Origin: Bacteroides zhangwenhongii
GTDB taxonomy: Bacteria > Bacteroidota > Bacteroidia > Bacteroidales > Bacteroidaceae
Reading direction: 5' to 3'
NCBI RefSeq assembly: GCF_009193325.2
Contig: NZ_CP059856.1
Coordinates: forward strand, 1,426,001 to 1,490,000
Length of the DNA: 64,000 nt
The notes beneath the pieces are model-generated. The model worked only from the letters and a program-made list of their open reading frames with translations. It was not told the origin of the DNA and did not search any database. The translations under genes and the position numbers were made by a program. Positions 18,999-27,576 of the stretch are shown here, in pieces. The first letter of the stretch is position 1; each line of letters begins with the position of its first letter.

Positions 18999-19778
18999 AT
19001 GGATAAGCAAAAAGTAGCATTGGTCCTTTCTATGGGAGGAGCACGTGGAATAGCGCATATAGGAGTAATTGAAGAATTGCTCCGTCACAATTTTGAGATC
19101 ACCTCTATTGCAGGAAGCTCGATGGGAGCTATGGTGGGGGCGATGTATGCTTCAGGAAAGATGGAAGAATGTAAGGAGTGGCTATATAGCTGGGATAAAC
19201 GTAAGATGTGGGAATTGGCGGATATTACTTTAAGCCGGGATGGATTGGTGAAAGGTGACCGTTTTATCAAAGAACTGAAACAGATTATTCCGGACATGAA
19301 TATTGAAGACTTGCCTGTCCCTTATGTAGCTATGGCTACGGATATTGTCCGCGATCAGGAAGTGAGGTTTGACAGGGGAAGTTTACATGAAGCTATCCGT
19401 GCATCTATTTCTATCCCCATGCTTTTCCGTCCGTTGAGAAAAGACGGTATGGTTTTGATTGACGGAGGCATTCTGAATCCTCTTCCATTGGCTCATGTAA
19501 AACGCATTGAAGGAGATATCCTGATAGCTGTCGATGTGAATGCACCCCTCGATTCCGGAAAGAAAAAGAAAATATCTCCTTATAATCTATTGACAGAATC
19601 TTCAAGAATGATGATGCAACAAATCACTCGTTACCAGATAGAGCGTTGTCAGCCGGATATCTTAATCCAGATGTCCGGCGATACCTATGATATGCTGGAG
19701 TTTCATCATGCAGCTTCGATAGTGAAGACAGGAGTGGAAGTCACCCGAAGCGTGTTGAAAGAGTCTCATGGCGATTAA
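18999..19778 (+). CDS. Patatin-like phospholipase family protein
   Basis: Serine acyl hydrolase with the Ser-Asp dyad of patatins: oxyanion-hole motif SMGGARGIAH near the N-terminus, nucleophile motif GSSMGAM, and the DGGILNP motif carrying the Asp. About 259 residues, the size of the bacterial RssA/YlbK-type proteins; no signal peptide, so cytoplasmic. ATG 18999 (MDKQKVALVL) is preferred. The open frame extends to 18969 through an ATG at 18975, but a near-consensus -7 box (TATTTTG, about 18965) lies there. Not a glycan gene; it is likely a housekeeping lipid gene flanking two PUL halves. Confidence 0.87.
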   Translation: MDKQKVALVLSMGGARGIAHIGVIEELLRHNFEITSIAGSSMGAMVGAMYASGKMEECKEWLYSWDKRKMWELADITLSRDGLVKGDRFIKELKQIIPDMNIEDLPVPYVAMATDIVRDQEVRFDRGSLHEAIRASISIPMLFRPLRKDGMVLIDGGILNPLPLAHVKRIEGDILIAVDVNAPLDSGKKKKISPYNLLTESSRMMMQQITRYQIERCQPDILIQMSGDTYDMLEFHHAASIVKTGVEVTRSVLKESHGD

Positions 19779-19800
19779 TGATATAATAAAGACATATCAT
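19778..19800. terminator. Small hairpin between convergent patatin and SDR genes
   Basis: ATGATAT (19778-19784) pairs with ATATCAT (19794-19800) in the 43-bp gap between converging genes. The stem is only 7 bp and AT-rich, so a bidirectional terminator is possible but weakly supported. Confidence 0.25.
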
Positions 19801-19821
19801 TGTATCTGATAAATTCTCAAA

Positions 19822-20709
19822 TTACTCCAGATAAATCATCTTTTTCGTCATTCCTCCGTCAATCGTGATATTTTCTCCATTGATGAAATTATTGTTTTCT
19901 TCACAGAGAAACAAACACATACGGGCAATATCTTCCGGTTTGCCTACCCGTCGCGAAGGATGTTGTGAATGATCTTCCGGCCGGAGTTGGTCATAATCAT
20001 GAGTTTGTATCCATCCCGGAGCAATAGAGTTGACGGTGATATTCCATTCAGATAATGATAAAGCCAGTGCATGAGTTAAAGAATAGATACCGCCTTTCGA
20101 AGCTGCGTAACCTTCACTTCCCGGTTCACTCATCAGGTAACGTGTGGAGCAGATATTGATAATCCGACCGTATGGGTTAGGAGAGGACTGTTCTTTACGA
20201 TGTATGGCAAGCAGGCGGGAGGTGATAAATACAGGGCGTAGGTTGATAGAAAGAATTTTGTCGAAATCCTCTACACTCGTTTCGGTGATAGAAGAAAATT
20301 GACTGATACCGATGTTGTTGACAATAATATCAATATCATTCCATTCGGAAAGAATACCTTGTATACAACTTTCAAGTGCATCCTTATCGCTGACATCGAC
20401 TTTATGGAATATAGATCCGGTTGCTTTTGCAGTCTCTTGTCCCACTATTGCATTTATATCACAAAAAGCGACTTGATCGCCGGACAGGCAAAAAGCTTCT
20501 ACTATTGCCTTGCCTATACCTTCCGCTCCTCCTGTTACAAATATTCTTCTTTTGGAGGGGGATGATTTTGAGGTCATTGGAGTACACGAAGCCGATTCAG
20601 CCGGATGAACGGTTGTAGATTTCTTCTTACCATATTTCTGTGCTTGTTTCCAAGCAGCCTTTCTGGCTTCATATAGCTCTTGCTGTTTTTCTATATAGTT
20701 GTCTGCCAT
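19822..20709 (-). CDS. Short-chain dehydrogenase/reductase with basic N-terminal extension
   Basis: NAD(P)-dependent oxidoreductase of the classical SDR family, 295 residues. The Rossmann motif TGGAEGIG begins only at about residue 59, after an unusual lysine- and glutamine-rich extension (KQQELYEARKAAWKQAQKYG). NNIGIS, the active-site YAASK and the C-terminal INGENITIDGG motif are all present. No signal peptide, so cytoplasmic. The start at 20709 is supported by a good promoter 19 bp upstream. Substrate unknown; it could be a dehydrogenase for an unusual sugar released from RG-II, but it has its own sigma-type promoter and lacks the PUL motif, so this link is speculative. Confidence 0.88.
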   Translation of the reverse strand: MADNYIEKQQELYEARKAAWKQAQKYGKKKSTTVHPAESASCTPMTSKSSPSKRRIFVTGGAEGIGKAIVEAFCLSGDQVAFCDINAIVGQETAKATGSIFHKVDVSDKDALESCIQGILSEWNDIDIIVNNIGISQFSSITETSVEDFDKILSINLRPVFITSRLLAIHRKEQSSPNPYGRIINICSTRYLMSEPGSEGYAASKGGIYSLTHALALSLSEWNITVNSIAPGWIQTHDYDQLRPEDHSQHPSRRVGKPEDIARMCLFLCEENNNFINGENITIDGGMTKKMIYLE

Positions 20710-20727
20710 CGTTCTTTTTATTTATTG

Positions 20728-20759
20728 CAAATGTAAAACATAAAACGGATAAATGCAAA
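20728..20759 (-). promoter_or_regulatory. Bacteroides-type promoter for the SDR gene
   Basis: On the minus strand TTTG (20756-20759), 20 bases, then TACATTTG (20728-20735), matching the Bacteroides -33/-7 consensus. The start codon begins at 20709. Confidence 0.65.
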
Positions 20760-20825
20760 GAATCGACTGCTCGATTGAATAAGAACAACCGCTCGTATGC
20801 GGAGAAAGGACCGTAGGATTATGAC

Positions 20826-20865
20826 AAATCGACCGCTCATTCCTATCCGAACGAGCGGTCGATTT
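20826..20865 (-). terminator. Hairpin after the GH95-to-GH78/GH33 operon
   Basis: Perfect 13-bp GC-containing arms (20826-20838 and 20853-20865) with a 14-base loop, 22 bp beyond the stop of the minus-strand operon. No long T tract follows on the minus strand, so it may terminate or simply protect the 3' end. Confidence 0.5.
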
Positions 20866-20887
20866 ATGTAAAATGATTATTCGATTT

Positions 20888-23800
20888 TTAGAACTTCAGC
20901 GGATCTATCTCGGCATATTTTATCCGTTGACGACGCCAAGTGTAAATGGCATGCAGCTTTCCATCTTTACCTTCAATAATGCTAGGATAAGAATATTGAC
21001 TGATCGGGCTATCCTCCAATGTGAGAACAGGCTTCCAGTTGATTCCATCCTCCGATATAGCTACACAAAGCGGTGTGCGAGGACCTTTCGGAGTTCCGGG
21101 CAATGTAGAGAAATTGTTATAAATAAGCACATGCCTGCCATTTTTCATTGTCACGGCGTCTGTGCCGGAATTATTATTCGGAACATCCAGCAGCGTTACT
21201 TTGCTCCACGTATCACCATTGTCACTGCTCCAGGCTGTTGCAATCTGTGCATTGCGCGTACGGCAGAGTATCTGCAATTTTCCGTCCTTATGCTTTAAAA
21301 TACTAGGTTGTATCGCATAAATAGGTTTAGCGCCTTCCCCTTTGATGGCTTCCCCGCCTTCCTGATCATCCGTATTTATTCCTCCTTTTTTACGGTTCTG
21401 AGTCGGTACGGACAGTTCTGCTTCCAAAGGTCCTACCATTTTCCAGTTTTTTCCTTTATCATCAGAAATCTCGAAATGAACACACCAGCCCTTACTACCT
21501 TCCGTACTGGAAGGACAGATGATACGGCCGTTGATATATTCCGGCTTATTCTTGATAGGACCTAGAAAACCTTTGGGAAGAGGTTCACGCTTGCTCCAGG
21601 TCTTTCCTCCGTCACGCGAACGAACCAACCATCCTGTCCAGTCACTCACTTTCAGACCTATTTTGTAGAAGAGAATCAAATCTCCGCCCGGAACTTGAAA
21701 CAGTACCGGATTCCAACACGCTTTCCGGCGTGCGATGAGTTTCCCTTTTGCATCTTTTACCGGTGTACAGGTGGAGTCGATTCCCGCTAATACAGCTTGC
21801 GGATCTTTGAGTGAAAACACACCGTCGGCAGCAAGTTTGGGAGCACTCCACTCTTTGGCGCCTTTCGGCTTACGGCATACCCAGATACAACAATCGGGAT
21901 TGCGTTCTTTCGTTCCTCCAAAGAAAGAGGCGACAAGATCTCCGTTCTTCATCTCTACAATAGTAGCTCCGTGACATTCGGGGAAAGCGGCCTTTTCGTA
22001 CAGAAATTCATCACTTAAAATGGCTGTGTTCTTAGTCGGTATATCTACACTAAAATGATGTTTCCCCGAACCGATCTTCTCTTTTCGACCATCCGGCAAA
22101 TGTACTTCGCCTGTTGTATTGGCAGGCAACTCAATATCCCATTCCAGATGTATGGGCGTTTTCTTCCATCGGCTGGCTATTTTTCCATAGATACTCATAT
22201 AAGATGCATCTACATTGCTTAACTCTTGAATCTCAAAAGCCGGCTGGAAAATAATATGTTTATAACCGGACTTCCAACGGTCTGCCCGGATACCTGCCAG
22301 ATTATTGAAACACCAAGGCAATAAATCTCCTAAAAGCATGACATGGTTGCCACTGTTCATTTCTGGATTTGCCGTATCACCGTTCCATAATTCCCAAATG
22401 GTGGTAGCACCTTTTCCAACCATATACCCCCACGAAGGATACGTTTTGTTGGTAGCCAGCAAGTAAGCCACATCGGCATAACCACGACGGCTTAATTCAC
22501 GCAACAGCCATTGCACACCAATGACTCCGGTGCTGATATGTCCCTTATTGGTGGTAATAATGGAAGTTACGGCATTTTTGGCAACCTCATGGATGTAATT
22601 CTTTGGCACTAACCCGAAAGCAAGTGGCAGAATATTGGCAGTGACCGTATTATTACCATAGTAGATACTGTCCGGATATAATGTATGTCCCGGCACATGG
22701 GACGTTCCCTCTTTTATATGCAAGAAGCGGGCATTGAATGCGTCTTTCATACGATGTTCCAGGTCTTCCCATTCTTCTGCATCGGCTTTCAGTCCTTGCA
22801 AACTGGCAAAACGATGCATCAGTTGTAACACTTTCAAGTAATAGGCAGTGGCGATCAGCGCACCGTCAGTCTTGCGGGAAGGATCCTTACTGTGAATCAG
22901 CTCTAATGATTCGGGAGGAACACACCAGTCACCATATTTATCTTTGGTTATGATATATTCCTTTGTCATATAGTATTCACGGATATGAGCCACCCATTTT
23001 TTGATAGCCGGATAATTCTCCTCTATCGGACGTTTATCTCCGAAATTGGTAAAAAGCATATCACAAGCCATAGGCAACGCCGCAGGCCAGGTCACATTGT
23101 CCGAGTAATAGTTCCAATAGGCCGGAGCGACATCGGGAATACAACCGTCTTCACGTTGTGCTTCGCGGATATCACGTGTCCATTTGGTATACATTGCATA
23201 ATTATCGAAAAGCATACTCTCTCCCCAACATCCCATGGTGCGGTCGCCCAACCAAGGCTGACGTTCATTCCGTTGCGGACAGTCTACCGGCATACCTTTA
23301 TAATTACTCCGGATTCCCCAAAACGCATTACGGACAATCTTATTCAATGTCTCGTCAGAGCAACTGAAAGACCCTGTATGCGTCATCTCGTCTTCCACGA
23401 CTTCAGCTACGAAGTCTCCAAGTTGCGCATCCGGATAATTGCTGACCTCCACATAACGGAAGCCATGATACACGAAACGAGGTGCCCACGTAGCGTCCTT
23501 CACTTCGCGTCCGCTTACGATATACGTATCTGTGGAACGGGCGTCACGTAGATTCCGGATAAAGAGTTCCCCATTGGCCTGCAAGGTTTCTGCGAAACGG
23601 AGACGAATACTGTCACCGGCTTCTCCTTTAATGCGGAACCGCACCCAGCCAGCCATATTCTGACCAAAATCAAGGATGTACTTATCACCAAGTTTTTGGA
23701 TGGAAACAGGTTTTAATGTATCCATTACTTTCATACCCGGCATTATTGGGGCACGCAATGTTCCTGAAGGAATACTGACTCTTTGTGCCGCTATCCAGCT

Positions 23801-24757
23801 TTTGTCGTCATAACCGCTTTGTGTCCAGTTGCCCAATTCCTTGCGGGCATCATATTCTTCACCGTCATATTCGTTATTGCTACGGATAGCACCTTCGGTT
23901 GTCAGTTTCCATGAAGTGTTTGTAGCAATCGTTTCTTTACTGCCATCCGTATATTCCACAATCAAATTCAGGCGGAGTTTGGGATAGCCGAATGTCGGTA
24001 TCTTGTACGGTTTGTAATTCTGGCGCATCGTATAGAAACGTCCGTTGCCCAATGTCACACCAATAGCATTCTCTTTTTGAAGTTGCGGCGTCACATCGTA
24101 AGTGTTGTACAGAATTGTTTTCCGATAGTCGGTAGGAGCGGGGGCCAACACTTGATCGCCGATACGCTGTCCGTTGATAAATAATTCATAAAGTCCCATT
24201 CCGGCAATGTGTACCGTTGCACGTTTCACCTCTTTGCTTAAAGCAAATTCTTTGCGGAGATAACGGGCTGCTAAGCGGCTCCATTGGGTTTCGCTGTCAC
24301 CGGGAGCGGCACGGTCTAATCCAATCCACTGGCCTTGCCAGTCCGCTTCATTCAGCAATCCCATACTCCAAAAGGCCGGAGTACTCCAGTCCGCTTCCCC
24401 TCTATTGGTATAGACCTTCACTTTCCAATAATAGCGGGCATTACGCTTTAGCGGTTTACCTTGATAAGCAATCCATTGGGAGGCGTCGGACTCTATTTTT
24501 CCTGAATCCCAAATATCTCCTTTTCCTTGCGCCAGCAAGTCGGCGGAAGAAGCAACAAGAATGTGATACGCTGTTTGCATCACATTCTGTTCATCCGATT
24601 CGATGCGCCAACCCAATCGGGGCTGGCGCACGTCGATACCTAGCGGATTCTTTAATTGCTCCGTTCGCAGTTCGGTTATGCCTATGGCTGCATAGACTGA
24701 ACCTGCTAAAAACAGAAACGCAAAGAATGCTACTATAAATATTCTCTTGTTCATCAT
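20888..24757 (-). CDS. GH78-GH33 fusion: alpha-L-rhamnosidase plus Kdo-type sialidase-fold hydrolase (chain C)
   Basis: 1289 residues with signal peptide (cut near VYA). Residues about 25-890 are a complete GH78: GIGLYELFINGQRIGD sandwich region, catalytic signature DCPQRNERQPWLGD near 492, and C-terminal sandwich ending about 915. From about 920 a second enzyme begins (FPECHGATIVEMKNGD, SFFGGTKE) with sialidase Asp-boxes SRDGGKTW and SSDNGDTW and the terminal SYPSIIEGKDGKLHAIYTW, that is a GH33-like propeller. In RG-II, chain C is alpha-L-Rha linked to Kdo, so one polypeptide can remove both sugars in turn; BT1013 is the equivalent from memory. Its ATG overlaps the GH140 stop by 4 bp (ATGA), implying translational coupling. 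Confidence 0.88.
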   Translation of the reverse strand: MMNKRIFIVAFFAFLFLAGSVYAAIGITELRTEQLKNPLGIDVRQPRLGWRIESDEQNVMQTAYHILVASSADLLAQGKGDIWDSGKIESDASQWIAYQGKPLKRNARYYWKVKVYTNRGEADWSTPAFWSMGLLNEADWQGQWIGLDRAAPGDSETQWSRLAARYLRKEFALSKEVKRATVHIAGMGLYELFINGQRIGDQVLAPAPTDYRKTILYNTYDVTPQLQKENAIGVTLGNGRFYTMRQNYKPYKIPTFGYPKLRLNLIVEYTDGSKETIATNTSWKLTTEGAIRSNNEYDGEEYDARKELGNWTQSGYDDKSWIAAQRVSIPSGTLRAPIMPGMKVMDTLKPVSIQKLGDKYILDFGQNMAGWVRFRIKGEAGDSIRLRFAETLQANGELFIRNLRDARSTDTYIVSGREVKDATWAPRFVYHGFRYVEVSNYPDAQLGDFVAEVVEDEMTHTGSFSCSDETLNKIVRNAFWGIRSNYKGMPVDCPQRNERQPWLGDRTMGCWGESMLFDNYAMYTKWTRDIREAQREDGCIPDVAPAYWNYYSDNVTWPAALPMACDMLFTNFGDKRPIEENYPAIKKWVAHIREYYMTKEYIITKDKYGDWCVPPESLELIHSKDPSRKTDGALIATAYYLKVLQLMHRFASLQGLKADAEEWEDLEHRMKDAFNARFLHIKEGTSHVPGHTLYPDSIYYGNNTVTANILPLAFGLVPKNYIHEVAKNAVTSIITTNKGHISTGVIGVQWLLRELSRRGYADVAYLLATNKTYPSWGYMVGKGATTIWELWNGDTANPEMNSGNHVMLLGDLLPWCFNNLAGIRADRWKSGYKHIIFQPAFEIQELSNVDASYMSIYGKIASRWKKTPIHLEWDIELPANTTGEVHLPDGRKEKIGSGKHHFSVDIPTKNTAILSDEFLYEKAAFPECHGATIVEMKNGDLVASFFGGTKERNPDCCIWVCRKPKGAKEWSAPKLAADGVFSLKDPQAVLAGIDSTCTPVKDAKGKLIARRKACWNPVLFQVPGGDLILFYKIGLKVSDWTGWLVRSRDGGKTWSKREPLPKGFLGPIKNKPEYINGRIICPSSTEGSKGWCVHFEISDDKGKNWKMVGPLEAELSVPTQNRKKGGINTDDQEGGEAIKGEGAKPIYAIQPSILKHKDGKLQILCRTRNAQIATAWSSDNGDTWSKVTLLDVPNNNSGTDAVTMKNGRHVLIYNNFSTLPGTPKGPRTPLCVAISEDGINWKPVLTLEDSPISQYSYPSIIEGKDGKLHAIYTWRRQRIKYAEIDPLKF

Positions 24758-26226
24758 TTATCGCTGATATATTTCAGTTGGGCATCGGGAAGTTCCGTCC
24801 ATGTCTTATCGAGGTAGTTTTTATTGCTGTCCACCACAATCAGAATATGATCGTTTCCACTGCAATAACCGCTGTCGTGCTGGAAGGTATGCACACCGTC
24901 ATTAAATTCACCGATATATTCCAGCTTACCGTCCTTTGTCGTATACCACCAGGCATTCTTCTTTGCCCCGCTAATCTTGCTGAAATCAACTTCCATCGGA
25001 CGTCCGGTATAATTATACACCATCAGATAATCATTACCGCGTGTAGCGATGGCACGGTCGTAACGTTCTCCGTTCTTACCTGCGATGACAGACTGATCCG
25101 GTATACGTTCGAAGAACGGGAAAGTCAGCATCAGGTTTTTCAAATATTTCATTTGATTATAACCAGGATCATTCAATGCTTCATACCAAGGCTTCTTGGC
25201 TCCGTATGCACCACCCACACCCGGTTTGATAAACTGCATAATGGAATTATGTCCATACGTATGCCCGAAGGAACCGGCGAATACAGACCAATAAGCATAG
25301 CGGCGTACATCGTAATCTTTCCATAACAACTCGTTTTCGTCATGCAGGCCGTGAGGAATTTCTTCATAGATAGGTTCTCCATCGATAACCGGTTTCATGG
25401 GTTTCATAGCCATACTGCACTCAACGAAACGCCAGTTGTCTTCTTCCGTATTCTCTTCGATGGGATAGTCGCCATCGCCAAAACGTTGTCCGTAACGACG
25501 GTGTCCGCTTTGAAACATATTGAAGTCCAGCCAGGAAGCGTTGTTGAACCAAGTTGCTGAGGTTGTTCTGCCACGCGGATGGAAGGTCATCAGGTGATTC
25601 TTGTCGATTGCTTTGATAGAAGTTGCCAATGCCTCCCATTCGGCTGTTTTCACATCACCGCGAATATCTCCACCGATAAACCAAATGATATTCGGTTCGT
25701 CCTTATAACGTTCCGCCAGGAACTTTCCGTATGCTTTCGCCTGTTCGACAGTCATTTCTCCACGATTCACGGGACTCCCCCAGATACAAACCATACCGAT
25801 ATACAGTCCTTTTTTTGCAGCCGTACGAATGATATAATCCATGTGATCCCAATAACCATATACACCTTTCCGGTCGATGTTTTTGAAGTTATATCCGTCT
25901 ATCATGGAATATTGTCCGTAGATATTCATGGATGGCACATTATTCAAGGTCTGAACTTGAATTACATTGTATCCGCGACGTTTGCACTGTTCCAGATAAT
26001 ATTCGGCTTCGTCACGATTCAGACGCTCTGGAAGCAACCATCCTGTTTCCCCCAACCAGAAGAAAGGAGTACCGTTTTCGTGTTTCAGATAACGTCCCTC
26101 TTCGGAAACTACTAGTTTACCGTTACTCCAGGGAATATACGTCTTTTGTGTTTTCTTTTGTGCCGCTACCGGGATAGCCAAAGTCAGCAGCAGTAATAAG
26201 AGAGGAAGAATCTTGAATTTTCTCAT
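24754..26226 (-). CDS. GH140 apiosidase
   Basis: 490 residues, signal peptide MRKFKILPLLLLLLTLAIPV cut near VAAQ. A (beta/alpha)8 barrel of the DUF4038 type (GTPFFWLGETGWLLPERL near 52-69, GYNVIQVQTL near 85). Candidate catalytic acids are Asp187 in FIGGDIRGD and Glu284 in IDGEPIYEE, the positions I recall for BT1012, which cleaves the apiose linkage joining chains A and B to the backbone. C-terminal beta-sandwich about 390-480. Third gene of the minus-strand operon; the GH105 gene upstream is separated by the perfect inverted repeat at 26253, and the next gene overlaps by 4 bp. Confidence 0.9.
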   Translation of the reverse strand: MRKFKILPLLLLLLTLAIPVAAQKKTQKTYIPWSNGKLVVSEEGRYLKHENGTPFFWLGETGWLLPERLNRDEAEYYLEQCKRRGYNVIQVQTLNNVPSMNIYGQYSMIDGYNFKNIDRKGVYGYWDHMDYIIRTAAKKGLYIGMVCIWGSPVNRGEMTVEQAKAYGKFLAERYKDEPNIIWFIGGDIRGDVKTAEWEALATSIKAIDKNHLMTFHPRGRTTSATWFNNASWLDFNMFQSGHRRYGQRFGDGDYPIEENTEEDNWRFVECSMAMKPMKPVIDGEPIYEEIPHGLHDENELLWKDYDVRRYAYWSVFAGSFGHTYGHNSIMQFIKPGVGGAYGAKKPWYEALNDPGYNQMKYLKNLMLTFPFFERIPDQSVIAGKNGERYDRAIATRGNDYLMVYNYTGRPMEVDFSKISGAKKNAWWYTTKDGKLEYIGEFNDGVHTFQHDSGYCSGNDHILIVVDSNKNYLDKTWTELPDAQLKYISDK

Positions 26227-26252
26227 TGTATTTTATCGTTTTTAGTTTATAA

Positions 26253-26359
26253 TTCACCACAGATTACACGGATTAACACAGATTTTTTATCTGACAGAAT
26301 GTTAGAAATGTCACATAATTATTTTAGAATCTGTGTTAATCCGTGTAATCTGTGGTGAA
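26253..26359. repeat. Long perfect inverted repeat (copy 2) between GH105 and GH140
   Basis: Arms 26253-26284 and 26328-26359 are perfect 32-bp reverse complements (left arm begins TTCACCACAGATTACACGGA) around a 43-base loop. On the minus strand the element starts 2 bases after the GH105 stop codon (26362-26364). Same family as 16688 and 41589. Confidence 0.95.
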
Positions 26360-26361
26360 GA

Positions 26362-27564
26362 TTATTTCTCAATCATTTTTTCAAATTCGATTGCAGCCAG
26401 GATAAATGCTCCTACTGACTTCGGATCATTCTCGATAATCGGTTCGCTGATATAATACTCAAATGAACCGTCACGGTATCTTTTAGAGTCTCCGCCCAGT
26501 CCGGCTACGGCACAACAATTGGTGATGGTATAACTTCCGTCTTCCTCCAGACGGGTGAAATTTCCGGTCATGCCGTTGAAAGCTTTTCTTACCGGTTCAA
26601 TATATTCATTTCCGATATATCCTTTATTAATGGCTTTGGCGAGCGTATAAACAAACAAGGCGGTTGCCGAAGACTCCAGGTAATTACCTTTACGTGCACC
26701 TTGATCAGTCACTTGATACCATGTGCCGGATTGAGGGTCCTGATATTTTACAATCGCTTCGGCCAGCCCTTGAAGAATCTGTATGACGCTGTCCCGTCCT
26801 GCTGTTTCTTGTGGCAGATAATCCAGAACATCCACTATCGCAGCACCATACCATCCGATACTGCGGCTCCAGAAATTCGGAGAACACCCGGTTTCGGGAT
26901 TTGCCCATTTCTGTTCGCGGCTTTCATCCCATCCGTGATAGTAAAGACCGGTAGCCGGATCATACGTTTTACGGGCAATCAAAAGTATTTGCTTCACCGC
27001 TTCGTCAAACAAAGCCGGTTCCTGGAAAGTCGCACCATATTGTACCAAATAGGGAGAAGCCATAAAGATACCGTCCAACCACATCTGATGGGTATATTTC
27101 AATTTGTGCCAGAAGCCTCCTTCGCTGGTACGCGGCTGTTCGACCATCTGCTTACGAAGAGTATCCATAGCCGTTTTGTAACGTTCATCTCCCGTCTTTA
27201 CGTAGAGGTCGAACAAAATCTTACCGCCATTTACATTGTCGATATTGAAAGAAAGATATTTCATGGTCTTTATACGTCCGTCAGTGTCAATCAGACTATC
27301 CGCATAAATCTTGGCATACTCGTAATATGTACTGTCACCCGTATGTTTCCACTCTTCAAGCATTGATTTTACCACAAGACCATGCGTATATCCCCATCGT
27401 GGTTTTTTAGCTTTTTCAATCATCCAGGGCTCTGGGAAACGTTTCATCTCGGAACGTGCCATGCGTTCACTCCACTTTTCGGTTTCTGCTTTTTGGGTGG
27501 TCGTACAAGCAATAAAGCAGACAATTCCGCAGGCAATAATCGCCTTAAATAAATTTTGATTCAT
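26362..27564 (-). CDS. GH105 unsaturated galacturonyl hydrolase, lipoprotein
   Basis: Removes the 4,5-unsaturated uronate left at the non-reducing end by pectate lyase, complementing the PL1 at 5471. 400 residues; lipobox FIAC (Cys about 20) predicts a lipoprotein. The (alpha/alpha)6 barrel shows HQMWLDGIFMASPYL near 155-170 (the Asp is the usual catalytic residue of GH88/GH105), FWSRSIGWYGAAIVDVLDYL and ESSATALFVYTLAKAI. Probable equivalent of BT1011. Second gene of the minus-strand operon, 12 bp downstream of GH95. Confidence 0.9.
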   Translation of the reverse strand: MNQNLFKAIIACGIVCFIACTTTQKAETEKWSERMARSEMKRFPEPWMIEKAKKPRWGYTHGLVVKSMLEEWKHTGDSTYYEYAKIYADSLIDTDGRIKTMKYLSFNIDNVNGGKILFDLYVKTGDERYKTAMDTLRKQMVEQPRTSEGGFWHKLKYTHQMWLDGIFMASPYLVQYGATFQEPALFDEAVKQILLIARKTYDPATGLYYHGWDESREQKWANPETGCSPNFWSRSIGWYGAAIVDVLDYLPQETAGRDSVIQILQGLAEAIVKYQDPQSGTWYQVTDQGARKGNYLESSATALFVYTLAKAINKGYIGNEYIEPVRKAFNGMTGNFTRLEEDGSYTITNCCAVAGLGGDSKRYRDGSFEYYISEPIIENDPKSVGAFILAAIEFEKMIEK

Positions 27565-27576
27565 ATAGTTGAGTTT

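Noticed and set aside
20888..24757. Long plus-strand open frames (up to about 190 codons) opposite the GH78-GH33 gene
   Set aside because: Antisense shadows of a clearly coding minus-strand gene; products have no recognisable features.
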